From NCBI GenBank assembly GCA_944990035.1, contig CALYLX010000113.1, positions 62,001 through 126,000 of the forward strand: a DNA stretch of 64,000 bases, written 5' to 3'. Both the position numbers and the translations under genes were made by a program. Each line of letters opens with the position of its first letter. Positions within the stretch are counted from its first letter, which is position 1. This DNA comes from Clitopilus passeckerianus (taxonomy: Eukaryota > Basidiomycota > Agaricomycetes > Agaricales > Entolomataceae). This document shows, in pieces, positions 43,784 through 54,045 of the stretch. The notes below the pieces were generated by a model, which was not told where the DNA came from, searched no databases, and saw only the letters and a list, made by a program, of their open reading frames with translations.

Positions 43784-45080
43784 TGTCAATGCAAGCGGGC
43801 TGGCTGATATCCTAAGTCGTATCCTTGAAGGCATCTATTATTATATTATCATATTATCATGGAAGACGAGATGTATTTGTACAACACGATCTTTGGCGCC
43901 ATCTTTTTGTAGTATTATTCGACGAGAAACATTCTCCAGTATTTAAAATTAGGCATAATAACTATCTAAAACCATTCTCTGTCTCGTGGCGACTTGTTGA
44001 GATCCTTGGGCAGATACGGTTTGAATCTTCATGGCTTTCAACGTCAATGTGAAGCATCAGAGAATTGAGAGACCTGCTTCACCCTTGGTTCAGTGGCTTG
44101 CACTCCTGATTTCGTCTGTTTTATGATTGTGATGTGAGCGAACGACAATCATCCAAGTATGTGCCTCGGCAAACTTTGCCCTCAACCATCATCATGTCTG
44201 TAATGACAACTCGTTGAACATGTCTTATCCTCACATATTGGAACTGGATCTCACCTTTTGGCATGGGATTCATTGGCCCTGACCTCTTATCTACAAGGAA
44301 CCTCTAAATAGGAAAATTTCCGAATTGTATCATCCTCTTGCGAAATCATTCCATGTCATCTGAATTGACGTCTCTCTGGACTCGAAGCTCAGAAACTCGG
44401 CACTAGTTTAAGAACAGACTGGCTTCATATGAATATGAATAGACTAAATAGGCCACGGCTAGATATTAACCCTTCTTCTCCAGTACTGAGTTCAGGCCAC
44501 ACCAGATGCTGCTTTGCCAACGCAACATACTTATAACGAACCCTGGGCCTTAGTACGCTTGAGGCACTTACTACTGCATCGACTTCTGGCCAACATAATG
44601 CCAACCCACTGGGAAGAGGTCGTTGTTCATGACCAGAACCCTTCACTATGAATAGATGAGAGATCAAGAGATCTTCATCCCGGTATCGTGGCAAACACTC
44701 TAGACCTACCTGACCCTCCCAAGCTGACTTCATGGGCCATACATGAAGCGGAATTGTAATGATTCCCTAAGCAGATCAACTACCGGCAAATTTAGCTGCC
44801 TCTGATCTTGCAGGTAATAGGAACTTATGAGGAGAATGCAACGAGTCGTCACTCCCACTGGCATTTTGGAGGGGTATCGATGGTAACTTGAACAAAGGTA
44901 TTCCTTCCTGCACCTGAATGCATCCCATGTGGCTGACATGAAAGTTTAGTGCCTCTTCCTTCGCTGTTTTGAGCCTCACTCCCTGCACCCGAGGCTGTCG
45001 TCCTACACAAGGTCTGCATTCTTTCAGCGCCAGTGACAGTGCTTGTCGACTTGTCAGCCGCGTGAGGTGATTGCGAGACG
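43784..45080. other. Intergenic stretch before repeat copy C
   Basis: About 1.3 kb, AT-rich at first. No gene, RNA gene or repeat recognised. Confidence 0.4.
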
Positions 45081-45211
45081 CGTTTGGTCACGTGCTTGAA
45101 AATCGCTTCGCGTCTTTGCTCTCGGGCGGGAAATGTAAACAAATCCTGGCGAGAAAAACAAATAGTGGTCGCGCAAGACATATAGATACAAACTTAGGCG
45201 AGGCCTAGGAA

Positions 45212-45220
45212 TATAAATAT
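45212..45220 (+). promoter_or_regulatory. TATA box of repeat copy C
   Basis: TATAAATAT, about 38 bases before the conserved first-exon end and 47 bases before the GTGAGT donor at 45259. Same arrangement in copy A. Confidence 0.5.
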
Positions 45221-45792
45221 GGAGGGAGGTTACGTCTCTTACTCCCATTCTCATCTCGGTGAGTCCTTCATCATCATCTCGCATGCTCACTACTGCCTCT
45301 TTAGACCTCGCTGTCGCTGCTCTCTTCGTCTCAACGGCCGCCTCGCCGGGACCGACCATGCGAAGCTAAGTTTCTTTCGCTGATATCGGGTGGCATCGGT
45401 CGCTGATTTCTCACTCTTTCTACTAGGGCGAGTAGAAACATGGCCCGCTGCACGCCGAGGAAAGGTCAATGCCGATCACCCCACGCTAATCTCAGTATTG
45501 GAGGGGGCCGCTAGTAGCGTCCCCCGGCAAGCTAAGTTACATGCGTTGACGTCGGACTGCACCATCGCTGACTCTTCGATCTAGGCGAGGAGGCTGGAGG
45601 CCCGTCCTTTCAAGAGGGTCCGTCAACGCCGACTACATCACGCTAAGCTTTAATTTCTTTGGCAATATATCTACTTACTTAACGCTACAAGCTTCAAGGT
45701 TTTTTTCAAGACTTTCGGGGTGGTCTTTCTTGCTGTGATCTCGCCATTTGTATTGCTGACATTGACAGATTGTTTCGCGTTCGTATCATCAG

Positions 45793-45852
45793 GTATCGTA
45801 TCGTATCGTAGGGTAGGGTAGTGTAGTGTAGTGTAGTGCAGTGTAGTGTAGC
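45793..45852. repeat. Pentanucleotide microsatellite
   Basis: Units change along the array from TATCG to TAGGG to TAGTG. Copies A and B have only a few related units at the same place (about 2060-2095 and 23845-23885). Confidence 0.75.
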
Positions 45853-45880
45853 CCATTTATTCACTGACCTCCCCTCCAGG

Positions 45881-46245
45881 TTTTTTTCTTTTTTCTTTTT
45901 CTTTTTCTTTTTCTTTTTCTTTTTCTTTTTCTTTTTCTTTTTCTTTTTCTTTTTCTTTTTCTTTTTCTTTTTCTTTTTCTTTTTCTTTTTCTTTTTCTTT
46001 TTCTTTTTCTTTTTCTTTTTCTTTTTCTTTTTCTTTTTCTTTTTCTTTTTCTTTTTCTTTTTCTTTTTCTTTTTCTTTTTCTTTTTCTTTTTCTTTTTCT
46101 TTTTCTTTTTCTTTTTCTTTTTCTTTTTCTTTTTCTTTTTCTTTTTCTTTTTCTTTTTCTTTTTCTTTTTCTTTTTCTTTTTCTTTTTCTTTTTCTTTTT
46201 CTTTTTCTTTTTCTTTTTCTTTTTCTTTTTCTTTTTCTTTTTCTC
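45881..46245. repeat. (TTTTTC)n hexanucleotide microsatellite, about 58-60 units
   Basis: About 350 bases of almost perfect CTTTTT repeat, all pyrimidine on the plus strand. The same site in copies A (about 1980-2008) and B (about 23760-23795) has only a few imperfect AAAAAG units. It yields meaningless poly-Phe and Lys/Arg frames. Confidence 0.97.
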
Positions 46246-49200
46246 TTGGTAGTGGTTGAAAGGGGAAGGACGAGGTTAGATGGAAGGTTCAGACGGTTCC
46301 CAGGCGGACGATTTCGGGGGCCCGGTATGTGGACCTCATTTTTCTTGCGAACGAACACTGACTATCCTACCAGAGTTGGCTGACCCGGGCAGGAGTGGAG
46401 GGGGGTGATCGTAGTGAAGTACGGGGAGGGATGGGCGCGTGGAAGGTCGAAAATAACGGAGGGTGGAGAGTTCGGTCGGACGACTCGAACTCTAAAGGCA
46501 GGGAAAGGCGAGGAGTTCCGCGTTTGTGGAGATTTGTGTGGGGGAGGCAAGGTACGTGCTCTCTCATTGACACTTACTCGCTCAGACACTGACCATCTGC
46601 TAGATTCCGTCGAATCAGACTCCATCCGTTCAGGGTTCGCTCAAACGAGTGGAACTCTGCGAAGGGGGCGCAACTAATAGTAGGCCCCGCGATTATGACG
46701 ACCCTTTTCTTTTTGGACGCATGGTACGTCGTATGGTATTTCCAACGTCAGTCGGATGTTAACAATTGCTTAGATCCTTCTGAACTTGCCTCCATCAATG
46801 CTTCATCTACACATCAATGCTTCAATGCATCAGCGGCTCAGCTCTGTCGCCGATCCCTTCGGATACTCCTTTCCAACAGCTCCTCTCGCCATGGACGGGC
46901 TCGCTTTACCAGGCCGCTCCCCCAACCCCATCCAAGTGCGCCACCGTGGAAAGTGTTGGGGGAATGGTATCTCGACAACGTTGCTGGTGCCATCAGCAGC
47001 AGCATCGACTCTTTCGACCCCGTGTTCTTCCATTGCACAGACCTACCCACACACTCGTTTTCGAGGATAACTCTATCTCACACTCATTTGGACTCTTGGG
47101 CGATCATCAAATATCCTACCACACATTCATTTCAAGAATAGATCATTTGTTCCCGACGTTGAAGGGGAACGCAGCGTAAGCAACTTTTGCTCCGATTTCC
47201 AGGATTCGACTCTGACCAATAAAATGAACAGATCGTGTCGCGGTGCATACATACAAGCAATGTTGGATGCACAATTCCAACTACCCCTCTCACCCTTCCA
47301 CCAACCTTTAAGGGCTCACTTCACTGTCGTTCCTCCAATGACCTTCCCCTCATAAGGCACGGTCACGACGGAATAGCATCTGGCTACATATTCTTTTTAC
47401 GTATGATCATCTGCTCGCCTTTTGACGTGGAAAACAGCGTAAGTAGTACTCTTTCTGAACCTAAAGGATCTGCTTGACGGAATAACGAGAATAGATCGGT
47501 CAAGAAGATGGTCTCATTCGTTCTCCGCCTCGAGGGGTCATCGCATGGCCAGAACAAGCATAACTCAACCCTCCGTTACTCCCAGCCGCCGATGGGTCGA
47601 AATGGGTTGCATGCCAAGTCAAGGGTTGGGTCGTGTACCACCCGACGATCATCATCTCCGGGTTTGGCGCCGCTGGCTATAATCGACTACGTGTTTGTTC
47701 ACCGATGCTCGCTCCTCGCCGTCTCCTCTTCATGAGACGCCCAACCCGTCTGCGACTCTTCGTATTCAATGGACCAACCTTCCATTTCCTCCAAACCGTC
47801 ATCGTCGTCAGGCCATCCAAGAGTCTTTTGCTCTCCCTCAAGAATCCCTTCGCCTTCTTTCCTCAATCCCGATCCCGACCTTTCTGGCAATCCTCCACTT
47901 CTCATCTCTGCCATTGGATGCCACCTCTCGACATTGTTGCTTGCCTCCATTTTCGGTCAAGCCTACGGCACTCTTGTTTTCGACAACACCCAGCTACTAT
48001 CACACACTCATTTGCATTTTGGGGCGACGAAGAAGCGCATCTACCACACATTCATTTCAAATTCTCAATCTCGTATATTTGGGGACGAGGCACTGTGAGT
48101 AATATTCTAATCATTCTTTTGCTCTCACTCTGACATATGGTTTAAATAGATCGAGGCGCGGTGTCGAAAGTAGCTGTGGTTGTCGTCAGTAGAGTAGTTG
48201 TAGAATTAGAAAGGGTCTGGAGCAGTTGTGGGAAGGTGGTGGTCGGTGTCTTGGGGCGGCGAGGAGCATTCGTGGAAGGTTCGGACTCCTGAAGGGCAGG
48301 CAGAGGTCACAAGAGTCGTCAGATGTAGGGCACAGGCAGCACAGAGAGCAGCAGCAGAGCACAGATTGAGCACTCAGGAGTTCAACATGAACAAGGTGAG
48401 CAGATTCGTCTCTTTATCTCTGATTTCCAGACTCGATGATCGACTACTTCCAGGATTGACAAGCACAGGGACAACATTCTTTCCTCCCAGTCGCAAGCAT
48501 CCATTCCCCTACAACCATCCCATTCAACACCGATTTTGATCTTCACGAGCTCACATTACCAATCCCAACACCCATGACCACGACTTTCCCGCGACAAGTG
48601 GTCATGGCGCGAAATAGCTTTGTTCTGCTACGCACGAAAGGACGGGGATGCATCACTTCTTCGAGTTCATCAAGTTCATCGGCATGGGAAGCTTCGTCCG
48701 GAGGACATCTTTGGCATCGCGGTCGTCTTCGTTGTCCAACTGGATTCAAACTGTGGTTCACTGGCACTTCGTCCTTCATACTCTTGGGGATCATCAAGGC
48801 CCATGTCATCTTTGGGGAATAAGATTGTTCGGAGAGGGTAATCGCTCTACACCTTCTCTATGCCCGAAGCCAGATCGCTGGGCCCAAACAGGATCAAGGA
48901 TACCTTGAAGCCACCTCCTTGCATGCTCTTCCGCATTGAATACCTCATCTTCTTCACTGGGCTTCAAGAATCATCTTCACTCCGCGCTTCCTCTGCTCTC
49001 ACTCTCGTCGCCATCCGTCAAATTCCAGCCTTTCCGGATCCCATTTACGAGCTGTCTGCCTCACTAGAAGGCTTTCACTGCCCTGGAACTCGCAGGGCTA
49101 CCATGAAGCCTCTTCTGGCCATCGTCGGATTCTCCCAAGTGATCTGCAAGCCCGTTTGTCCTTCTCTCATGCCCTCGGGGTGACCACTGCTCTCGCACTT

Positions 49201-49600
49201 CTTCAAGCATCTCCGGCCAGCATCCTCTTGAAACATCCAATCAAGTACACCTTCCTCCTCCGTCTCGAGTAGCCAACGTCAAGAATTGAGGCGACAAAAC
49301 TATCTCACTTTCTTTTGTGGATATTATCACATATTTTTTTGCCACGAACTCGACGAGCACACGTTCACCCACATTCATCTGGTCTCAAATCACTGGCCAT
49401 AATCCTTGACGACGGACTCCAAGGATCGGCGCTAAAGACATTCGTTTCTATCGCATCTATCGGCGGCTGGCTCATTCCCTTCGGATCGGATGGAGTGACA
49501 GGCGGGAGATGGTGTTGGTGAGAGAGAGGAACGGATTGGGAACGGAGGTTGGAGGAGCTGGCATGGACTCGGACGGATGACTCAGGAGTTGTAGTTCAAA

Positions 49601-50349
49601 TGTAGGAGTAGAGAAAAGTACAATCAGACATTCTTATGACCATGAACAAGTTTTTGCGACAGAGCCTGAACTTCCTGGATATCATATTTCTTGCCAAGAT
49701 AAGTAAGAGTTAACCGACATTGACAGCGCTCAAAGCGTGAGAAGAAAACTTTGCTCGTCGGGACGATGGATATCCTCTCCGTGGTCCTCTTCATCATCAC
49801 CAACTGTGTCGTTAAAGGCAATACACTAAGTGTATCAGATGAACTTTGGTATCCACCTCAGCTCAGTTCATAAGCCTGATAACGGCGTGATAGGCATCTC
49901 TTTGTGGGCCACGGGGCGTCTTGAAGGTCGTTCTCCAAGTCAATCATCTAGGGCAAAGGCTCCAGTCAACAACCCAAGCGCCCAGGTTTCTGACATCAGG
50001 CGAATATGACAACCCAAGGTGCGCTGAATTACCAATGAATCTCGGCTTCTTGCACTGGAGCTGACAACTGCACTCAGGTTCCGACCAAAAAGTAGCGCCC
50101 GGACCCACTGGTCTGCTCGAGGCAGTTCACATGTAGCACTTTACCACCTTCCTGACAAGGATGCAATTGCATATAACCCTGAACTAGGAATGTATCCGTG
50201 GCACCTCGAGCTGAAAGTGAGCAACAATCGATATCCGCAACGCACTGTCTTTGAGCTGGCTTAAGGGCCATTTGCTGTATGTGGTCCCTAAACATGTCCT
50301 TTTCCATTTTTCATGATAGCTTTCAGGATGTGGAAGCCATGAAAAGACG
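49601..50349. other. Non-coding link between repeat copy C and helicase 2
   Basis: Mirror counterpart of 18811-19690. A minus-strand open frame at 50074-50307 (Cys-rich, starting MEKDMFRDHIQQM) lies where the two copies align, but it is not open in the other copy. I could not join it to the ORF at 50350-50706. Confidence 0.4.
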
Positions 50350-50706
50350 TTAATTTTGACGTAGAATTGCTAGTTTCTGATAGGAGGTTGCATCGCCGCG
50401 GAACCGACCTGGCCACTGCCTTCTACTCACAACCTTCTGAGCGTCAATCTTCCGCTTCCGGTCCATAACAATCACACTTTTGCCCAAATCTGGACGGAAA
50501 TGCACGGCACGTTGCGCAATCTTGGCCTCATATCGTGGATCCCATCTCACATTGTAGGTCCAATCGCCGGTCCTGGGCCTGGCCCCGTGTTGTTGACCCC
50601 ACGATGCCCTATCAAAGAAGACTTCCGCAGGCGCCAGTTCTGGGGTATAAAGCTGGCTACATGAGGCTGAAGCCTCTTCAGTGTCTTCACTGTCCTCCAT
50701 TACCAT
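50350..50706 (-). CDS. Small ORF opposing helicase 2, unrecognised
   Basis: Start at 50706 (MVMEDSEDTEEASASCS), about 118 codons. The N-terminus is acidic. The centre reads RTGDWTYNVRWDPRYEAK, then a helix IAQRAVHFRPDLGKS and a basic MDRKRKIDAQKVVSRRQ. It ends shortly after RFRGDATSYQKLA, possibly at an unrecognised splice site. A decayed counterpart opposes helicase 1, so the ORF predates the duplication. Its ATG overlaps the helicase ATG on the other strand through CCATGG, leaving no separate promoter between them. Either initiation truly is face to face, or this frame belongs to the helicase 5' UTR or promoter on the other strand. Function unknown. Confidence 0.4.
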   Translation of the reverse strand: MVMEDSEDTEEASASCSQLYTPELAPAEVFFDRASWGQQHGARPRTGDWTYNVRWDPRYEAKIAQRAVHFRPDLGKSVIVMDRKRKIDAQKVVSRRQWPGRFRGDATSYQKLAILRQN

Positions 50707-53700
50707 GGTACAACGCGGCGTAACTCGGATTCCTAGACCTGAAGGTCCATTGAGAGATCCTTTAGAGAGATTCAGTTTTCGTGAAGTCACTGGGCCACAA
50801 GTACTCCAAGCTCTGGTACGTTACGTTAGCTGTTGTGTCGACTTGCCTCTGATGTTGGTTCCGCAGGAGCAACATGTCAACCCATTCACAAACAAGAAAT
50901 GGTCAGGCAGATATCGTGGGCGGAAGCTGCTTGCCGTACGAAAGAATCTACCTGTGTTTGAATGCATGGATAGCTTCTACGAAGCCGTGAATACAGATTT
51001 TCTGGATTTCCCGACCTCAACTGAAATTTTTCCAGTTCAACAGTCACCAAGTCGTCATTGTTCACGGTGACACAGGCACAGGAAAAACAACACAGTAAGG
51101 GCTTAGGGTTCTTTCTGCATTTGCACATTTCCTAATACCAATATAGAATTCCTCAGTTGGTTGCGTATGCTGATCTACCGCACAAGAAAGGCAAGATTAT
51201 TGCCTGTGCTCAAACCCGCCGTATCGCAGCCACAGCCGCGTCCAGACGCGTCGCAGATGAGATGGATGGTGAGCATAATGTGTTATTGGTATTGACAAAG
51301 CCCCTTATGGTCTTCTGTCTAGTCACTTTGGGTGAACAAGTAGGATATTCCGTGCGCTTCGACTCCAAGCGGGACCCCACGTCTACCTTCCTTCTCTTCA
51401 TGACGGATGGTATGCTGTTGCACGAGGCAATGCACGACCCCGACTTATCAAAGTACTCAACGATCATCCTCGATGAAGTTCATGAACGCACCCTTGCTAC
51501 GGATGTTCTGATGGGCACCCTGAAGAGGGTGTTAAAACGCCGTCCTGATTTGAAGCTTGTCATCATGTCTGCTACCATGGACGCTAGACAATTAAGCGAA
51601 TATTACAGTGCCAGCGAGCCCTTCCTCCTCGAAATCCCAGGCCGAGCCTACAACGTCGACGTTGAATATTCCCTCGAAAAAGTGATCGCATACCCTGAAG
51701 CTACCGTTGAAAAAGTCCTCCAGATTCACAAGGAGGAACCCGAAGGCGATATCCTCGTGTTTCTCACGGGAGAAGAAGAGATTGAAAGAGTCCGTTCGGT
51801 ACTCCAGGCAGAGGCAGATATATTGGCGGAGCAGGAACCTAATGTCTACGGACCTCTCTGTTGCCTATCGCTTTATTCCAACCTCCCGCACCATCTTCAG
51901 CAACTCGTGTGGGAGAGGCCCACTTATAACCACCCACCACGTCCCAATGGCCCGGCCGGCCGTAAGGTCGTGATCGCAACCAATATCGCGGAAACCTCTC
52001 TGACGATTGACGGTATCGTCTATGTCGTTGATTCCGGCTTTGCCAAGCCACGGATCTATGACCCGGATAGCGAATCTGGGCTTGAGACGCATATCGTCCG
52101 GCCAATCAGCAAGGCGAGCGCGAAGCAACGGAAAGGCAGGGCTGGACGTACTAGGGACGGGAAATGTTATAGGCTCTACACAATGGAGGAATACGAAGAG
52201 ATGGCTGAACGAGAAATCCCCGAGGTGCAGACAATTTCTCTGGGAGAGCTTGTGTTGATGCTCGCCACGATCGGCTACAGGGTATGCACTCACTGCAGGT
52301 CTTATCCTCTCGAATTTTTCTGACTGATAATGTCTATAGGACCCGACTACATTCCCCTACATCGATAAGCCGGACCCCAGGACTCTCAAACGTGCTCAAG
52401 GTCTCCTCAGACACTTGGGAGCAGTTGATAAATATAACAGACCAACCCCTTTGGGGAGACAGATGGTCCAGTTTCCTTTGGAACCGCAGGTGGGTTACTT
52501 CCCACCAGATATGTTTCGATTGCTGAAGAACAAAACGGCGCAGCTGTCTAAAATGGTCATCAAGAGTCCGGAATTTGGTTGTAGTCAAGAGATTGTGACC
52601 ATCGCAGCAATGCTTTCCGGTATGTTCCTTATTCCTCAGTCCGAAGGCAAAATTTCAGAGGTGTTTTGACTGTAGCCCCTCATGTCTGGGTTCGCCCATA
52701 TGGCAAGGGAGAGACCGCCGATAATACAAAGAACATGTTCTTTGCCGACCGTCAAACTGACCATTTGACTCTGGCTAAAGCATACGATGCATACACTGTT
52801 GGTAAGGAGGTTGCACCTATGTCTCGCAGCTCGTCGCTGATCTGTCTTCTTTCGGTTTGTTCTAGAAACCTGTGATATGAGCGAGGTCGAACGCGAGGAA
52901 TGGTGCAAGACCAAGTATCTCTCCTTCCGTGCACTCAGAGAAGCGCAAAACATACGAAATCAACTAGTTCGGGTCATGGAGAGATTGGGGATTGCCTTAG
53001 TTTCTTCGTATGCGCCTCCTCAAACCACAGCTGGGGAGCGTACTACATCCCTCATAGGGCCAGCACTTTCTCCAGACGACGAAGGAAACCGAGAACGTTT
53101 AAGAGAAAATGTGCGGAAAGCTCTCGTAGCAGGATTCTTCCTTCAGGTTGCGCACAGCGAAGGCTTGAGTGATATGGCTCACAGCTCGGCCGGAAATTCT
53201 ACTCAGAACAGGCGCGGTACACTAAACTTGGAGGGCGGCAACGGAAGGAGGGGAGGAAGGGGAAGAGGAGGCCAGAGGGCAAAAATTGCCTTCGAAACGA
53301 TCAGAGACGGAGCGGTTTGTTCAAGCCCTTTCCATGAATATCCACTTTGATCTCTGAATGTTTGCATTCACAGACAGCCTTCCTTCATCCGTCTACAGTC
53401 CTACCCAAAACTGAGGAGTCGGAATGGGTTATATTTCACTCTTTTGTCTTCACCACGAAGCCTTACATGCGGACGGTTACTAATATCAAAGAGGACTGGT
53501 GAGCTCTTTGTTTTCTTGATTGTATCATTCAATGAAGTTGATACAGACCACTCTAGGTTATGGCGGTACTCATCTGAATATTATAATCCTGACGAAAACA
53601 AGGACAACGAGACGCGCAAAGCCTTCCTGGCGATTAATAGGCAAATCGTGCGTGGACATGCACGGGCAGAGCGTCAGAAAGCGCAGGCTTCAAAGGGGAA

Positions 53701-53860
53701 GGGGAAACAACCAGCACGGCAAGCCACAACGTCGGCCCAGGGGAACCAACAACGAGAGCAGGAGCAGGGCAGTAAAGGGAAGAGAGTGAGGACGAAGAGG
53801 GTAAAGAAGGCCAATGGTAGTGTCGCTCGAGCACTTGCAGAGGGGTCACGATCGGCTTGA
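50705..53860 (+). CDS. Prp43/DHX15-like DExH RNA helicase, paralogue 2 (DEVH box)
   Basis: Start at 50705 (MVQRGVTRIPRPEG), TGA at 53858-53860. The N-terminus has VNPFTNKKWSGRYRGRKLL. Motif I is GDTGTGKTTQ, motif Ia ACAQTRRIAATAASRRVAD, motif II DEVHE, motif III SAT, then FLTGEEEIE, TNIAETSLTIDGIVYVVDSG and QRKGRAGRTRDGKCYRLY. In motif VI QRKGRAGR replaces QRAGRAGR. C-terminal blocks match Prp43: PTPLGRQMVQFPLEPQ, CSQEIVTIAAMLSG, VWVRPYGKGETAD, RKALVAGFFLQVAH, ESEWVIFHSFVFTTKPY. It also has an RGG-like insert (NGRRGGRGRGGQRAK) and a long basic C-terminal tail (about 53600-53860) not seen in copy 1. Likely an RNA-dependent ATPase of splicing or ribosome assembly origin, diverged from the canonical enzyme. 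Catalytic motifs look functional. Confidence 0.87.
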
Positions 53861-54045
53861 ACTTCGGGGTCAGGAAGATTTAAGTGATAAATATTACTGG
53901 ACATAAGGTGTTTACTGTAACGATAACGATTGGCGAGAGCCTTACAATACCGAACTTCAACGATATATATATAAGGACAGAATGAGGGTAAACACAAAAA
54001 TTACATCAAATGAGAGGCATTATAAGAATGTTTGCCGCGTCATGA

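Larger units (their letters stand above)
45081..49600 (+). repeat. Repeat copy C, the most complete copy of the multi-exon-like family
   Basis: Inverted relative to A and B. Read forward it looks like a transcription unit: TATA box (45212-45220), a first exon ending CTCATCTCG, and intron-like segments 45259-45304, 46325-46373, 46552-46603, 46724-46773, 47176-47231, 47439-47494, 48095-48149 and 48396-48453. Each has a GTRNGY-type donor and an AG acceptor, and several have a CTGAC/TTAAC box about 15-25 bases before the acceptor. Acceptors in the right half are followed by ATCG. Exon-like blocks carry short CTAYCACACATTC boxes. No long frame is shared with B. It holds two expanded microsatellites absent or short in A and B. 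Whether it is transcribed is unknown. Confidence 0.8.

Noticed and set aside
45836..46358. Long open frames of pure Phe (plus) and Lys/Arg (minus)
   Set aside because: They are translations of the hexanucleotide microsatellite and carry no protein information.
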